From contig SDWH01000008.1 in NCBI GenBank assembly GCA_019550975.1, forward strand, positions 1 to 64,000: a stretch of 64,000 bases of DNA. Reading direction: 5' to 3'. Below, in pieces: positions 55,610-63,978 of the stretch; within the stretch, counting starts at the first letter, position 1, and every line of letters begins with the position of its first letter. The position numbers and the translations under genes are program-made. The DNA comes from Bacteroidales bacterium SW299. Lineage in GTDB: Bacteria; Bacteroidota; Bacteroidia; Bacteroidales; Bacteroidaceae. The notes under the pieces were generated by a model. That model was not told the DNA's origin, searched no databases, and was given only the letters and a program-made list of their open reading frames with translations.

Positions 55610-56023
55610 TTATCCTTGGAAAGGAGGGGCACGGAAGTTGCGCACGGCACTGAAATGCCGGGCATGGAGTGATTCTATATAGTAGGCGATTTCATCGGAC
55701 GAGCCGGGCGCGTCGGTTCCTTCGGATATGATTCCGGACAGAGAATAGATCAGGGTGAAGAATGAGTAGCAGGGAGTGCAGTCCGTGTGGTGGTGCGATG
55801 TGGAAAACGAGAAATGCGTGATGCATGTCGTGTCGCACATGTGATTGTCGGCATCTCCCGGATGATGCTTGGCGTTGTCGGAAGAATGGGATGGGGGAGT
55901 GCAGGTTTCGATGTCTTCGTTCAGGCACAGACTCTCGTTGTGGTGGTGGTGCGGGAAGGCACCGGCCACCAGCATCAGTATGCTGACTGAAAGCAGGATA
56001 TATGTTTTCAGACTTTTTTTCAT
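55610..56023 (-). CDS. Small His/Cys-rich secreted protein heading the metal-efflux operon
   Basis: 137 aa from ATG 56023 (an upstream in-frame start at 56071 is less likely). N-terminal signal or anchor MKKSLKTYILLSVSILMLVAGA. Then His and Cys clusters: PHHHHNESLCL, SHSSDNAKHHPGDADNHMCD, STSHHHTDCTPC. A short hydrophobic stretch (YSFFTLIYSLSGII) may be a second membrane contact. The composition suggests metal binding in the periplasm. Similar proteins accompany CusCBA genes in Bacteroides; the family has no known activity. 113 bp upstream of the adaptor gene. Confidence 0.75.
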   Translation of the reverse strand: MKKSLKTYILLSVSILMLVAGAFPHHHHNESLCLNEDIETCTPPSHSSDNAKHHPGDADNHMCDTTCITHFSFSTSHHHTDCTPCYSFFTLIYSLSGIISEGTDAPGSSDEIAYYIESLHARHFSAVRNFRAPPFQG

Positions 56024-56207
56024 CCTCGGATTATTCTTCGGAGGCAAAGATAGAATAATATTTAAAAACATCCAAACCTGTATCGCGGATTGGAGAGGAT
56101 GTTATAATTTTAATGCCGTGTTTGATGCGGAAGAAAAGGAGCCGTGTGCGGGCGGAAAATCTTTTCTTGTCCGCAGAAAAGCCGGACAGATGCCGGCACG
56201 GTCTGTA

Positions 56208-56285
56208 TCTCCAGCTTAGAGATATAAATCTTCAGGCTAAAGATACACATCTCCAGGTTGAAGATGCATGTCTTTAGCCTGAAGA
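56208..56285. repeat. Tandem palindrome array, four units, exact 21-bp period
   Basis: Units of 15 nt at 56208, 56229, 56250 and 56271, separated by 6-nt spacers: TCTCCAGCTTAGAGA, TCTTCAGGCTAAAGA, TCTCCAGGTTGAAGA, TCTTTAGCCTGAAGA. Each is a near-palindrome, and unit 2 is the exact inverse of unit 4. The array lies in the 372-bp gap 56024-56395 between divergent genes, 50 bp upstream of the promoter at 56335. Nothing else is seen in that gap. Confidence 0.88.
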
Positions 56286-56334
56286 CGGTCTTTTTCGGGC
56301 GAGAGGTTCCTTTTCTTGTGCGGGCTTGCCGCTG

Positions 56335-56368
56335 TTTGTGTGAAGAGGTGGTTTTATTTTTACATTTG
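56335..56368 (+). promoter_or_regulatory. Predicted promoter of the lytic transglycosylase
   Basis: TTTG at 56335-56338, 22-bp spacer, TACATTTG at 56361-56368. The ATG at 56396 is 27 bp downstream. Confidence 0.7.
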
Positions 56369-56395
56369 TCTTTTGTATTGTAGCTGGTGTTATAT

Positions 56396-57157
56396 ATGAA
56401 ACAGTTTATTCTTATCGTGCTTCTCTGCTGGTTTTCTTGGCGGATGGTTGATGCGCAGGGACCTGACCGCAGGCCGCGCCGTGCCCTTCCGGAAGTAGAA
56501 GTTCCCGGAACTCCGGCTTATGAGGGGCTGAATGCGTTTGAGGTGGCGGACAGCCTGCTCGCTCCCAATGTGCTGTTGTTCTGCGGACAGCATGTCAATC
56601 TGGACCCGATGGACCGCCAGCGGAAGCTGCGCAGGGAACTGGCTTCTCTGTCGCGGTTTTCTTCTGTTCTGATGGAGCGTGCCGATATTTTCTTTTCTCT
56701 TGTGGAGCCGATTCTTGAGGAGCACAAGGTGCCCGACGATTTCAAGTACCTGATGGTGATTGAGAGCGGGATGAATCCTGAGGCACGTTCGCCTGCGGGA
56801 GCGCTGGGCTTGTGGCAGTTTATGAAGGGAACGGCTTTGGACTACGGTTTGCAGGTTGACCGGAAAAGGGATGAACGCCTGGATGCGGAGAAGTCCACTC
56901 ATGCGGCGTGCCGTTATCTGCTGGATGCTTATTCAAAGTTCAACGATTGGGTGGCCGTAGCCCAGTCGTATAATATCGGCCAGAACCGTATCCGTTCGGA
57001 ACTGAAGCGCCAGCGTGTGGATGAGGCTATCGACCTGCAGTTGGTGGAAGAAACCAACCGGTATATTTACAGGCTGATGGCTATAAAGATAATCTTCACG
57101 CATCCCGATAACTTCGGGCTGAAAGAAATCCGTTATAAGAAGCTGCGGAGAAGGTAA
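56396..57157 (+). CDS. Lytic transglycosylase (SLT/MltC-type domain)
   Basis: 253 aa from ATG 56396; a GTG at 56387 is possible. Signal peptide MKQFILIVLLCWFSWRMVDA. The C-terminal lysozyme-like SLT domain starts near residue 110, with the catalytic Glu in KYLMVIESGMNPEARSPAGALGLWQF and the later AVAQSYNIGQNRIRSEL. Cleaves peptidoglycan glycan strands to 1,6-anhydro ends in the periplasm. Similar to MltD-like Bacteroidota proteins but without LysM repeats. Single gene, terminator behind. Confidence 0.92.
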   Translation: MKQFILIVLLCWFSWRMVDAQGPDRRPRRALPEVEVPGTPAYEGLNAFEVADSLLAPNVLLFCGQHVNLDPMDRQRKLRRELASLSRFSSVLMERADIFFSLVEPILEEHKVPDDFKYLMVIESGMNPEARSPAGALGLWQFMKGTALDYGLQVDRKRDERLDAEKSTHAACRYLLDAYSKFNDWVAVAQSYNIGQNRIRSELKRQRVDEAIDLQLVEETNRYIYRLMAIKIIFTHPDNFGLKEIRYKKLRRR

Positions 57158-57170
57158 GTTCGTTGAATGG

Positions 57171-57225
57171 AAAAGCACGGAAACGCAGAGCTTCTTCGTT
57201 TTTTGCTCTGTGCTTCCGTGCTTTT
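57171..57225. terminator. Bidirectional terminator palindrome
   Basis: Arms 57171-57191 (aaaagcacggaaacgcagagc) and 57205-57225, 21 nt with two mismatches. It lies between convergent transglycosylase and FKBP genes and carries the GCAGAG/CTCTGTGC theme. Confidence 0.7.
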
Positions 57226-57244
57226 GCCTTCAATAAAGATATTG

Positions 57245-57925
57245 TCATTCATTTTCCTGCTGAGATGCAACGCGGCTTCTGTCTTCTATGCCTTTCGGGT
57301 GAATCACCTTTTCAAGCAGCATTTCGAAGATGAGGACTGAATGTCCGGGGACATTTTCGCGTCCGGATGCGCCGTAAGCCAGGTCAGACGGTATATAAAG
57401 CATTACGTGTTCGCCTTCCTGCATGTGCTGCAGGGCGGTAATCCAGCCATTTACCAGTCCGTCATAGCCTGAAGACTGCAATGCAAAAGTGGTAGGCGTA
57501 TGCACATCCGTATCAAGTTCTCCCTGAAAGTTCTGGTCGAACACTGTTCCGTTGATGAGCGAACCGCGGTAATAAACGGTCACGCTGTCTGTATATAAGG
57601 GAGTGATGCCATCTCCGGCTTTGATCACTCTTACATACACAGAGTCTGTTTCGTCGGCCGGAGTTTCGTACGGATTGGTGATTGATGTTCCGCCTATGCC
57701 GCCTCCTGCCGTAGAATTGTCGGTCTGCACTTTGTAGTTGCGATAAATTTCCCAGCTTCCGTCCGCATTGGTGCGCGCTACGTCCACAATCGAATCCAAA
57801 TAATGTTCGTTGCGTCCCTGCCAGTCGGCATAAGGATCAACCGCTTCCGTGTCTTCCGCACACGAAGTGAATCCCAATGAGAGAATGGTAAAAGCGGCTA
57901 TCAGCAAAAAAATGTTTTTTTTCAT
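57245..57925 (-). CDS. FKBP-type peptidyl-prolyl cis-trans isomerase, lipoprotein
   Basis: 226 aa. Lipobox FTSC (Cys22), so probably membrane-anchored in the periplasm. An N-terminal ~70-residue part unique to Bacteroidota members is followed by the FKBP domain (~95-212): VTVYYRGSLINGTVFDQNF, VNGWITALQHMQEGEHVMLYIPSDLAYG and HSVLIFEMLLEKV. Speeds prolyl isomerisation during folding of exported proteins. It starts 14 bp after the glyS stop and is likely co-transcribed with it. Confidence 0.93.
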   Translation of the reverse strand: MKKNIFLLIAAFTILSLGFTSCAEDTEAVDPYADWQGRNEHYLDSIVDVARTNADGSWEIYRNYKVQTDNSTAGGGIGGTSITNPYETPADETDSVYVRVIKAGDGITPLYTDSVTVYYRGSLINGTVFDQNFQGELDTDVHTPTTFALQSSGYDGLVNGWITALQHMQEGEHVMLYIPSDLAYGASGRENVPGHSVLIFEMLLEKVIHPKGIEDRSRVASQQENE

Positions 57926-57939
57926 GCGCTCAGTCTATT

Positions 57940-59484
57940 TTATTGGAGCGTCTTCAGCAAGCTTGTGATGCTTACCTTGTCCGCGATGATGTTGTTCAGC
58001 TCGGCAATGGGCACACGTGTCTGTTCCATGGTGTCACGGTTGCGCAGCGTCACACAGTTGTCTTCCAGCGTCTGGTGGTCGACGGTTACGCAGTAGGGAG
58101 TTCCGATGGCATCCTGACGGCGGTAGCGTTTGCCGATGGAGTCTTTTTCGTCATACTGGCAGTGGAAGTGGAACTTCAGGTCGTCCATGATTTCGCGCGC
58201 CTTTTCGGGCAGTCCGTCTTTCTTTACCAGCGGCATCACGGCCAGTTTTACCGGAGCCAGTGCTGCGGGCAGCTTCAATACGACGCGTGTTTCTCCGTTT
58301 TCCAGCTTCTCTTCGCAGTAGGCCGCGCTCATCACGCTCAGGAACATGCGGTCTACGCCGATTGACGTTTCGATGACATACGGAGTATATGATTCGTTGA
58401 TTTCGGGATCGAAATACTTGATGCTCTTTCCCGAATACTTCTCGTGCTGGCTCAAGTCGAAGTTAGTGCGGCTGTGGATACCCTCTACTTCCTTGAATCC
58501 GAAAGGCATCAGGAACTCGATGTCTGTGGCTGCGTTGGCATAGTGAGCCAGTTTCTCGTGATCATGGTAGCGGTAGTGGTCATCTCCGAATCCCAGAGCC
58601 TTGTGCCACTTCAAGCGGGTTTCTTTCCATTTCTTGAACCATTCAAGCTCTGTTCCCGGCTTCACGAAGAACTGCATTTCCATCTGTTCGAATTCGCGCA
58701 TGCGGAAGATGAACTGGCGTGCCACGATTTCGTTGCGGAACGCTTTGCCTATCTGCGCTATGCCGAACGGAATCTTCATGCGGCCTGTCTTCTGCACGTT
58801 CAGGTAGTTCACGAAGATACCTTGTGCTGTTTCCGGGCGCAGGTACACTTTCATCGCTCCGTCGGCGGTGGAACCCATTTCGGTGGAGAACATCAGGTTG
58901 AACTGGCGTACTTCAGTCCAGTTTTTTGTTCCCGAAATCGGGCATACGATTTCTTCGTCCAGAATAATCTGGCGCAGTTCGTTCAGATCCGGTCCGGCAT
59001 TCATCGCCTTGGTGTAGCGTTCGTGCAGGGCATCGCGTTTTGCCTGATGCTCCAGCACGCGTGCGTTTGTTGAACGGAATTCCTGTTCGTTGAACGCATC
59101 GCCGTATTTTTTTGCGGCTTTCGCCACTTCCTTGTTGATTTTCTCGTCGTATTTGGCAATCTGATCTTCAATCAGCACATCCGCACGGTAACGCTTTTTA
59201 GAGTCGCGGTTGTCGATGAGCGGGTCGTTGAACGCGTCCACATGCCCCGAAGCCTTCCAGATGGTAGGGTGCATGAAGATGGCCGAATCGATTCCAACGA
59301 TATTGTCATGCAGCAGCACCATGCTCTGCCACCAGTATTGCTTGATATTGTTTTTCAGTTCCACACCATTCTGTCCGTAATCGTATACGGCTCCCAGTCC
59401 GTCGTAGATTTCGCTTGAAGGAAACACAAATCCATATTCTTTGCAGTGTGAAACCAGTTTTTTGAAAACGTCTTCTTGTGCCAT
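57940..59484 (-). CDS. glyS: Glycine--tRNA ligase (homodimeric, eukaryote-type)
   Basis: 514 aa. Class II aminoacyl-tRNA synthetase. This single-chain form replaces the alpha2beta2 GlyQS. Motifs: class II core GFVFPSSEIYDGLGAVYDYGQNG near the N-terminus, motif 2 with FRNEIVARQFIFRMREFEQME and motif 3 EPVETSIGVDRMFL-like (VIETSIGVDRMFL). Anticodon-binding domain from ~400 (APVKLAVMPLVKKDGLPEKA). Length normal. Confidence 0.96.
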   Translation of the reverse strand: MAQEDVFKKLVSHCKEYGFVFPSSEIYDGLGAVYDYGQNGVELKNNIKQYWWQSMVLLHDNIVGIDSAIFMHPTIWKASGHVDAFNDPLIDNRDSKKRYRADVLIEDQIAKYDEKINKEVAKAAKKYGDAFNEQEFRSTNARVLEHQAKRDALHERYTKAMNAGPDLNELRQIILDEEIVCPISGTKNWTEVRQFNLMFSTEMGSTADGAMKVYLRPETAQGIFVNYLNVQKTGRMKIPFGIAQIGKAFRNEIVARQFIFRMREFEQMEMQFFVKPGTELEWFKKWKETRLKWHKALGFGDDHYRYHDHEKLAHYANAATDIEFLMPFGFKEVEGIHSRTNFDLSQHEKYSGKSIKYFDPEINESYTPYVIETSIGVDRMFLSVMSAAYCEEKLENGETRVVLKLPAALAPVKLAVMPLVKKDGLPEKAREIMDDLKFHFHCQYDEKDSIGKRYRRQDAIGTPYCVTVDHQTLEDNCVTLRNRDTMEQTRVPIAELNNIIADKVSITSLLKTLQ

Positions 59485-59514
59485 TTTACTTTTAGTTTAT
59501 ATTTTGTTACTTTT

Positions 59515-59592
59515 CGCCACAGAGGTTACAGGCTGCCACAGAGGATGATAAATAAAAAAGACTCAGTGCGCCTCTGTGTCCTCTGTGGTTCG
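59515..59592. repeat. Imperfect palindrome in a divergent intergenic region
   Basis: Left arm 59515-59544 (ccacagagg twice) and right arm 59571-59592 (cctctgtgtcctctgtgg) pair with bulges. It lies between the glyS and MATE start codons, so it is not a terminator for either; it shares the CACAGAGG theme with other palindromes. Confidence 0.6.
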
Positions 59593-59697
59593 TAAAACCG
59601 CACAAAGATACGCATTTATGAGGAAAAACGAAGCATGTCAGTATATTAATTTATATGAATCTCCTCCGTCCGGGCGTTTCGCTTCGGCAAAAATCCC

Positions 59698-59705
59698 TAA
59701 ATTTG
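59698..59705 (+). promoter_or_regulatory. Predicted -7 box of the second MATE gene
   Basis: TAAATTTG, full match to TAnnTTTG, 16 bp before the ATG, implying a very short leader. Confidence 0.55.
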
Positions 59706-59721
59706 CGGGAGAAAATTCCAT

Positions 59722-61095
59722 ATGATGAAACACGAGCATAAGGACAAGTTTACCCAGATGACCACTGCGCCGATTCCGCCGCTCATCGGTTCGCTGGCCG
59801 TTCCTACAATCATCAGCATGATGGTTACGTCTATCTATGTGATGGTTGACACGTATTTTGTGGGGAAAATCAACACGCAGGCTACTGCGGCCGTGGGTAT
59901 TTCGTTTTCTGTCATGGCCATCATCCAGGCTTTCGGTTTTTTCTTCGGGCACGGGTCGGGAAACTACATTTCGCGCAAGCTGGGAGCGAAGGACTACAAG
60001 AACGCCGAGAAGATGGCGGCCACGGGGTTTTTCAGCGCGTTTGCCATGGGGTGCGTCATTACGGCTGTGGGCGAGTCTTTTCTTACGTTCATCTGCCGTG
60101 AGCTCGGTTCCACTCCCACCATTCTGCCCTATACCGAAACTTATCTTGGAATCATCCTGCTGGGTGCGCCTTTTATGGCTTCTTCGCTGGTGCTCAACAA
60201 TCAGATGCGCTTTCAGGGGAATGCGCTCTATGCGATGGTCGGCATTACGACGGGAACCGTGCTGAATATCGGGCTTGCTCCGCTGCTGATTTTTGTTTGC
60301 GGCATGGGCATTGCCGGAGCTGCATGGGCGACAATCTGCGGGCAGGTGTGCAGTTTCTTCATTCTGCTCTATATGGACAGCCGGGGCGAGAACATCCGCA
60401 TCCGTTTCCGGAACTTCACTCCGAAGGCTGCCTTTTTCAAGGAAATTGTTTATGGCGGAAGCCCTTCGCTCTGCCGTCAGGGACTGTCGAGCGTGGCTAC
60501 TATCCTGCTCAATGTTGCCGCCGGAAGATATGGCGATGCCGCTATCGCCGGCATGTCTATCGTGACACGTATCTGCATGTTCATCAACTCGTTTGTGGTA
60601 GGTTTCGGGCAGGGATTCCAGCCTGTGTGCGGCTATAATTATGGTGCGGGGATTTATTCGCGGGTCAGCCAGGGATTCTGGTTCTGCGTGCGTGTGGGAG
60701 TGGTGTTTCTCTCGGTTTGTTCGGTTATAGGCTACATTTATGCACCCGAGGTGGTGGCGTGGTTCCGCGAAGGCGATGCGGAGGTGATAGCCGTGGGAGC
60801 CCGCGCCTTGCGCTGGCAGCTTGTGACGCTTCCTCTCGGGGCGTGGGTGATTTTGTGCAACATGATGCTTCAGACTATCCGCCGTCCGGCGCGCGCCGTC
60901 ACGCTGGCCTCTTCCCGTCAGGGGCTGTTCTTCATACCTTTCATTCTGATTCTTCCTCATTTCTTCGGGCTGGGAGGAGTGGTGGTGAGCCAGGCCGCGG
61001 CCGATCTCTGCTCGTTTCTGCTGGCTTTGCCGCTGACCATCCCGGTGCTCAATTCGTTTAAGAAGCGTCCCGGATCTGTGCCGCAAGGAAGATGA
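59722..61095 (+). CDS. MATE-family efflux transporter
   Basis: 457 aa, twelve membrane helices. IGSLAVPTIISMMVTSIYVMVDTYFVGKINTQATAAVGI is broken across helices 1-2 and fits the MATE N-lobe. The C-lobe has VGFGQGFQPVCGYNYGAG, a feature of the NorM/VmrA-like branch. Exports organic cations or metabolites; substrate unknown. Independent of the other MATE gene at 43.8 kb, from which it differs throughout. A 482-codon antisense frame over it is a GC-bias shadow. Confidence 0.93.
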   Translation: MMKHEHKDKFTQMTTAPIPPLIGSLAVPTIISMMVTSIYVMVDTYFVGKINTQATAAVGISFSVMAIIQAFGFFFGHGSGNYISRKLGAKDYKNAEKMAATGFFSAFAMGCVITAVGESFLTFICRELGSTPTILPYTETYLGIILLGAPFMASSLVLNNQMRFQGNALYAMVGITTGTVLNIGLAPLLIFVCGMGIAGAAWATICGQVCSFFILLYMDSRGENIRIRFRNFTPKAAFFKEIVYGGSPSLCRQGLSSVATILLNVAAGRYGDAAIAGMSIVTRICMFINSFVVGFGQGFQPVCGYNYGAGIYSRVSQGFWFCVRVGVVFLSVCSVIGYIYAPEVVAWFREGDAEVIAVGARALRWQLVTLPLGAWVILCNMMLQTIRRPARAVTLASSRQGLFFIPFILILPHFFGLGGVVVSQAAADLCSFLLALPLTIPVLNSFKKRPGSVPQGR

Positions 61096-61284
61096 ATCTG
61101 AACGCTCAGGTTGTTCGTGCCGGGCGCATAAGTCCGGGAATCTGGGCGCACGGATTGTGCGGACCTCTGCGGGTGAGGATCCGTTCCGGTCCGCCTGTCG
61201 TGGAAATTACTTTTGTTAATTGTAATTTGTAAGAATTGTAAGATCGTATGGCCCGCGCCCTGATTTTCATGGAGGGAAGCGGCT

Positions 61285-61314
61285 TTTGATTTTGAATTTT
61301 ATTTTGTATCTTTG
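61285..61314 (+). promoter_or_regulatory. Predicted parC promoter
   Basis: TTTG at 61285-61288, 18-bp spacer, TATCTTTG at 61307-61314; the ATG is 24 bp downstream. Confidence 0.65.
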
Positions 61315-61338
61315 CAAGCGACAGACTAAAAACCACCT

Positions 61339-63975
61339 ATGAGCGAAGATATCCTTGACAAGAAAGATACAAGCAATTCCCCTAACGAAGAGCATTCAGA
61401 CTATACTCCTGCTGCGGCTGCCGACGGCGATGTGAAGCACCAGCTGACAGGCATGTACCAGAACTGGTTTCTGGATTATGCCTCTTATGTCATTCTGGAA
61501 CGTGCGGTGCCGCATGTCAACGACGGGCTGAAGCCTGTCCAGCGGCGTATCCTGCACTCCATGAAGCGGCTTGATGACGGGCGTTACAATAAGGTTGCAA
61601 ACATTGTGGGCCATACCATGCAGTTTCATCCGCACGGCGATGCTTCCATCGGCGATGCCTTGGTGCAGTTGGGGCAGAAGGACTTGCTGATAGACTGCCA
61701 GGGAAACTGGGGGAATATTCTTACCGGCGACAGCGCCGCGGCTCCGCGTTACATCGAGGCTCGTCTGTCGAAGTTCGCTCTTGATGTGGTGTTCAATCCG
61801 AAGACAACCGAGTGGCAGGCTTCGTATGACGGACGGAACCGCGAGCCGGTCACTCTTCCGGTGAAGTTCCCGCTTCTGCTTGCCCAGGGAGTGGAAGGCA
61901 TTGCCGTCGGACTTTCTTCGAAGATTCTGCCTCATAACTTCAACGAAATATGCGATGCGGCAATAGCGTACCTCAAGGGAGAAGAGTTCCGGCTGTATCC
62001 TGACTTCCAGACAGGAGGGGCGATCGATGTGTCGCGCTACAATGACGGCGAGAGAGGAGGAGTGGTGAGGGTGCGCGCCAGGATATCGAAGATTGACAAC
62101 AAGACGCTCTGCATCACGGAGATTCCCTACGGAAAGACTACTTCTTCGCTTATCGACTCAATTCTGAAAGCGATTGAAAAGGGAAAGATAAAGGTCCGCA
62201 AAGTGGACGACAATACGGCCGGAAAGGTGGAGATCTTGGTCCATCTGGCTCCGGGCGTTTCTTCAGACAAGACGCTTGACGCGCTGTATGCCTTTACAGA
62301 CTGTGAAGTGAACATCTCGCCCAACTGCTGTGTCATCGACCACAAAAAGCCGCATTTCCTTTCGGTAAGCGACGTGCTTCGGAGGTCTGTGGACAATACG
62401 CTCGACTTGCTGCGCAAGGAACTGAATATCCGGCGGGATGAAACGCTGGAAACCTTGCATTTCGCTTCGCTGGAGAAAATCTTCATCGAAGAACGGATCT
62501 ATAAGGACAAGCAGTTTGAACAGGCTGAAACGATGGATGCGGCTTGCGAGCACATTGACGAACGGCTGACTCCGTTCTATCCGCAGATGGTGCGTGAAGT
62601 GACCAAGGAGGATATCCTGAAACTGATGGAAATCAAGATGGCGCGTATTCTGAAGTTCAATAAAGACAAGGCGGACGAGTTCATTGCCCGTCTGAAGGCT
62701 GATCTGGAGGAAATCGACAATCATCTGGCGCATATAGTGGAGTATACGGTCGACTGGTTTGCACGCCTGAAGGAGAAGTACGGCGCGCATTATCCGCGCC
62801 GCACCGAAATCCGCAACTTCGATACAATCGTGGCGACAAAGGTTGCCGAAGCCAACGAAAAGCTCTACATAGACCGCGAAGAGGGCTTTATCGGTACGGG
62901 GCTGAAGAAGGACGAGTTTGTGTGCAACTGCTCAGACATCGACGATGTGATAATCTTCTATAAAGACGGGAAATATAAGATCGTCCGTATATCCGACAAG
63001 CTTTTTGTAGGCAAGAATATCCTGTATGTCAACGTGTTCAAGAAGAACGACAAGCGTACCATATATAATGTCATTTATCGTGACGGAAAAGAAGGTTATT
63101 ATTATATCAAGCGTTTCAACGTGACTTCGATGATACGTGACCGTGAATATGATGTGACGCAGGGGAATCCCGGCTCAAAGATTGTCTATTTCACGGCTAA
63201 CCCGAATGGGGAGGCCGAAGTGATTAAGGTCACTCTGCGCCCCAATCCGCGTATCAAGAAGCTGGTGTTTGAAAGAGATTTCAGTGAAATCAATATCAAG
63301 GGACGTCAGTCGATGGGAAATCTGCTGACCAAGTTCGATGTGCATAAAATCAGCCTGAAACAGCGCGGAGGCTCTACGCTGGGCGGACGCAAGGTGTGGT
63401 TTGACCATGATGTGCTTCGTCTGAACTATGACGGGCGGGGACAGTATCTGGGAGAGTTCCAAAGCGGTGACAATATACTGGTAGTCATGGAAAACGGCGA
63501 ATTCTATACGACCGATTTCGACCTGAACAATCATTATGATGCAGGCATCCGCTTTGTTGAAAAATTTGATTCGGAAAAAGTATGGACGGCTGTACTTTAC
63601 GATGCAGACCAGCAGAACTATCCTTATTTGAAGCGGTTTGCTTTTGAGGCTGGATCAAAGCGTCAGAGTTATTTGGGCGACAACAAGCACTCCCAGCTGG
63701 TGTTGCTGAGCGGGGAGGTTTATCCTCGCATACAGGTGGTGTTCGGCGGGCACGACCAGTTCCGCGAACCGCTTGTGGTTGAGGCGAGCGACTTTGTGGG
63801 AGTGAAGGGCTTTAAGGCGAAAGGCAAGCGTCTGACAACCTATACGGTGGAGCGCATTGAGGAGCTTGAGCCGACACGCGTGCCGGAGCCGGAAACGGAT
63901 CCGGAAGAGATTGACGAAGCTGTTGACAATGATGTCACGGCCGAAGATAATGACGGACAAATGCATCTCTTTTAG
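61339..63975 (+). CDS. parC: DNA topoisomerase IV subunit A (ParC-like)
   Basis: 878 aa. Type IIA topoisomerase A subunit: winged helix and tower with catalytic Tyr138 in AAAPRYIEARLSKF, coiled-coil gate (~370-480), and a C-terminal beta-pinwheel. The pinwheel has KQRGGSTLGGRKVWF rather than the GyrA-box QRRGGKG, which favours ParC over GyrA. In the quinolone-determining region FHPHGDASIGDAL, Ala102 sits where E. coli ParC has Ser80 and Asp106 where it has Glu84. Decatenates chromosomes with ParE. The extreme C-terminus is acidic. Confidence 0.92.
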   Translation: MSEDILDKKDTSNSPNEEHSDYTPAAAADGDVKHQLTGMYQNWFLDYASYVILERAVPHVNDGLKPVQRRILHSMKRLDDGRYNKVANIVGHTMQFHPHGDASIGDALVQLGQKDLLIDCQGNWGNILTGDSAAAPRYIEARLSKFALDVVFNPKTTEWQASYDGRNREPVTLPVKFPLLLAQGVEGIAVGLSSKILPHNFNEICDAAIAYLKGEEFRLYPDFQTGGAIDVSRYNDGERGGVVRVRARISKIDNKTLCITEIPYGKTTSSLIDSILKAIEKGKIKVRKVDDNTAGKVEILVHLAPGVSSDKTLDALYAFTDCEVNISPNCCVIDHKKPHFLSVSDVLRRSVDNTLDLLRKELNIRRDETLETLHFASLEKIFIEERIYKDKQFEQAETMDAACEHIDERLTPFYPQMVREVTKEDILKLMEIKMARILKFNKDKADEFIARLKADLEEIDNHLAHIVEYTVDWFARLKEKYGAHYPRRTEIRNFDTIVATKVAEANEKLYIDREEGFIGTGLKKDEFVCNCSDIDDVIIFYKDGKYKIVRISDKLFVGKNILYVNVFKKNDKRTIYNVIYRDGKEGYYYIKRFNVTSMIRDREYDVTQGNPGSKIVYFTANPNGEAEVIKVTLRPNPRIKKLVFERDFSEINIKGRQSMGNLLTKFDVHKISLKQRGGSTLGGRKVWFDHDVLRLNYDGRGQYLGEFQSGDNILVVMENGEFYTTDFDLNNHYDAGIRFVEKFDSEKVWTAVLYDADQQNYPYLKRFAFEAGSKRQSYLGDNKHSQLVLLSGEVYPRIQVVFGGHDQFREPLVVEASDFVGVKGFKAKGKRLTTYTVERIEELEPTRVPEPETDPEEIDEAVDNDVTAEDNDGQMHLF

Positions 63976-63978
63976 CAA

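Noticed and set aside
59638-61086. 482-codon open frame on the minus strand
   Set aside because: It lies wholly over the MATE gene, has low-complexity R/H/E composition and no domain; a shadow of codon bias.
61096-61284. Possible fifth phased palindrome array
   Set aside because: CGCAC/GTGCG at 61147-61161 and neighbours are spaced about 14-17 bp irregularly; not convincing in GC-rich DNA.
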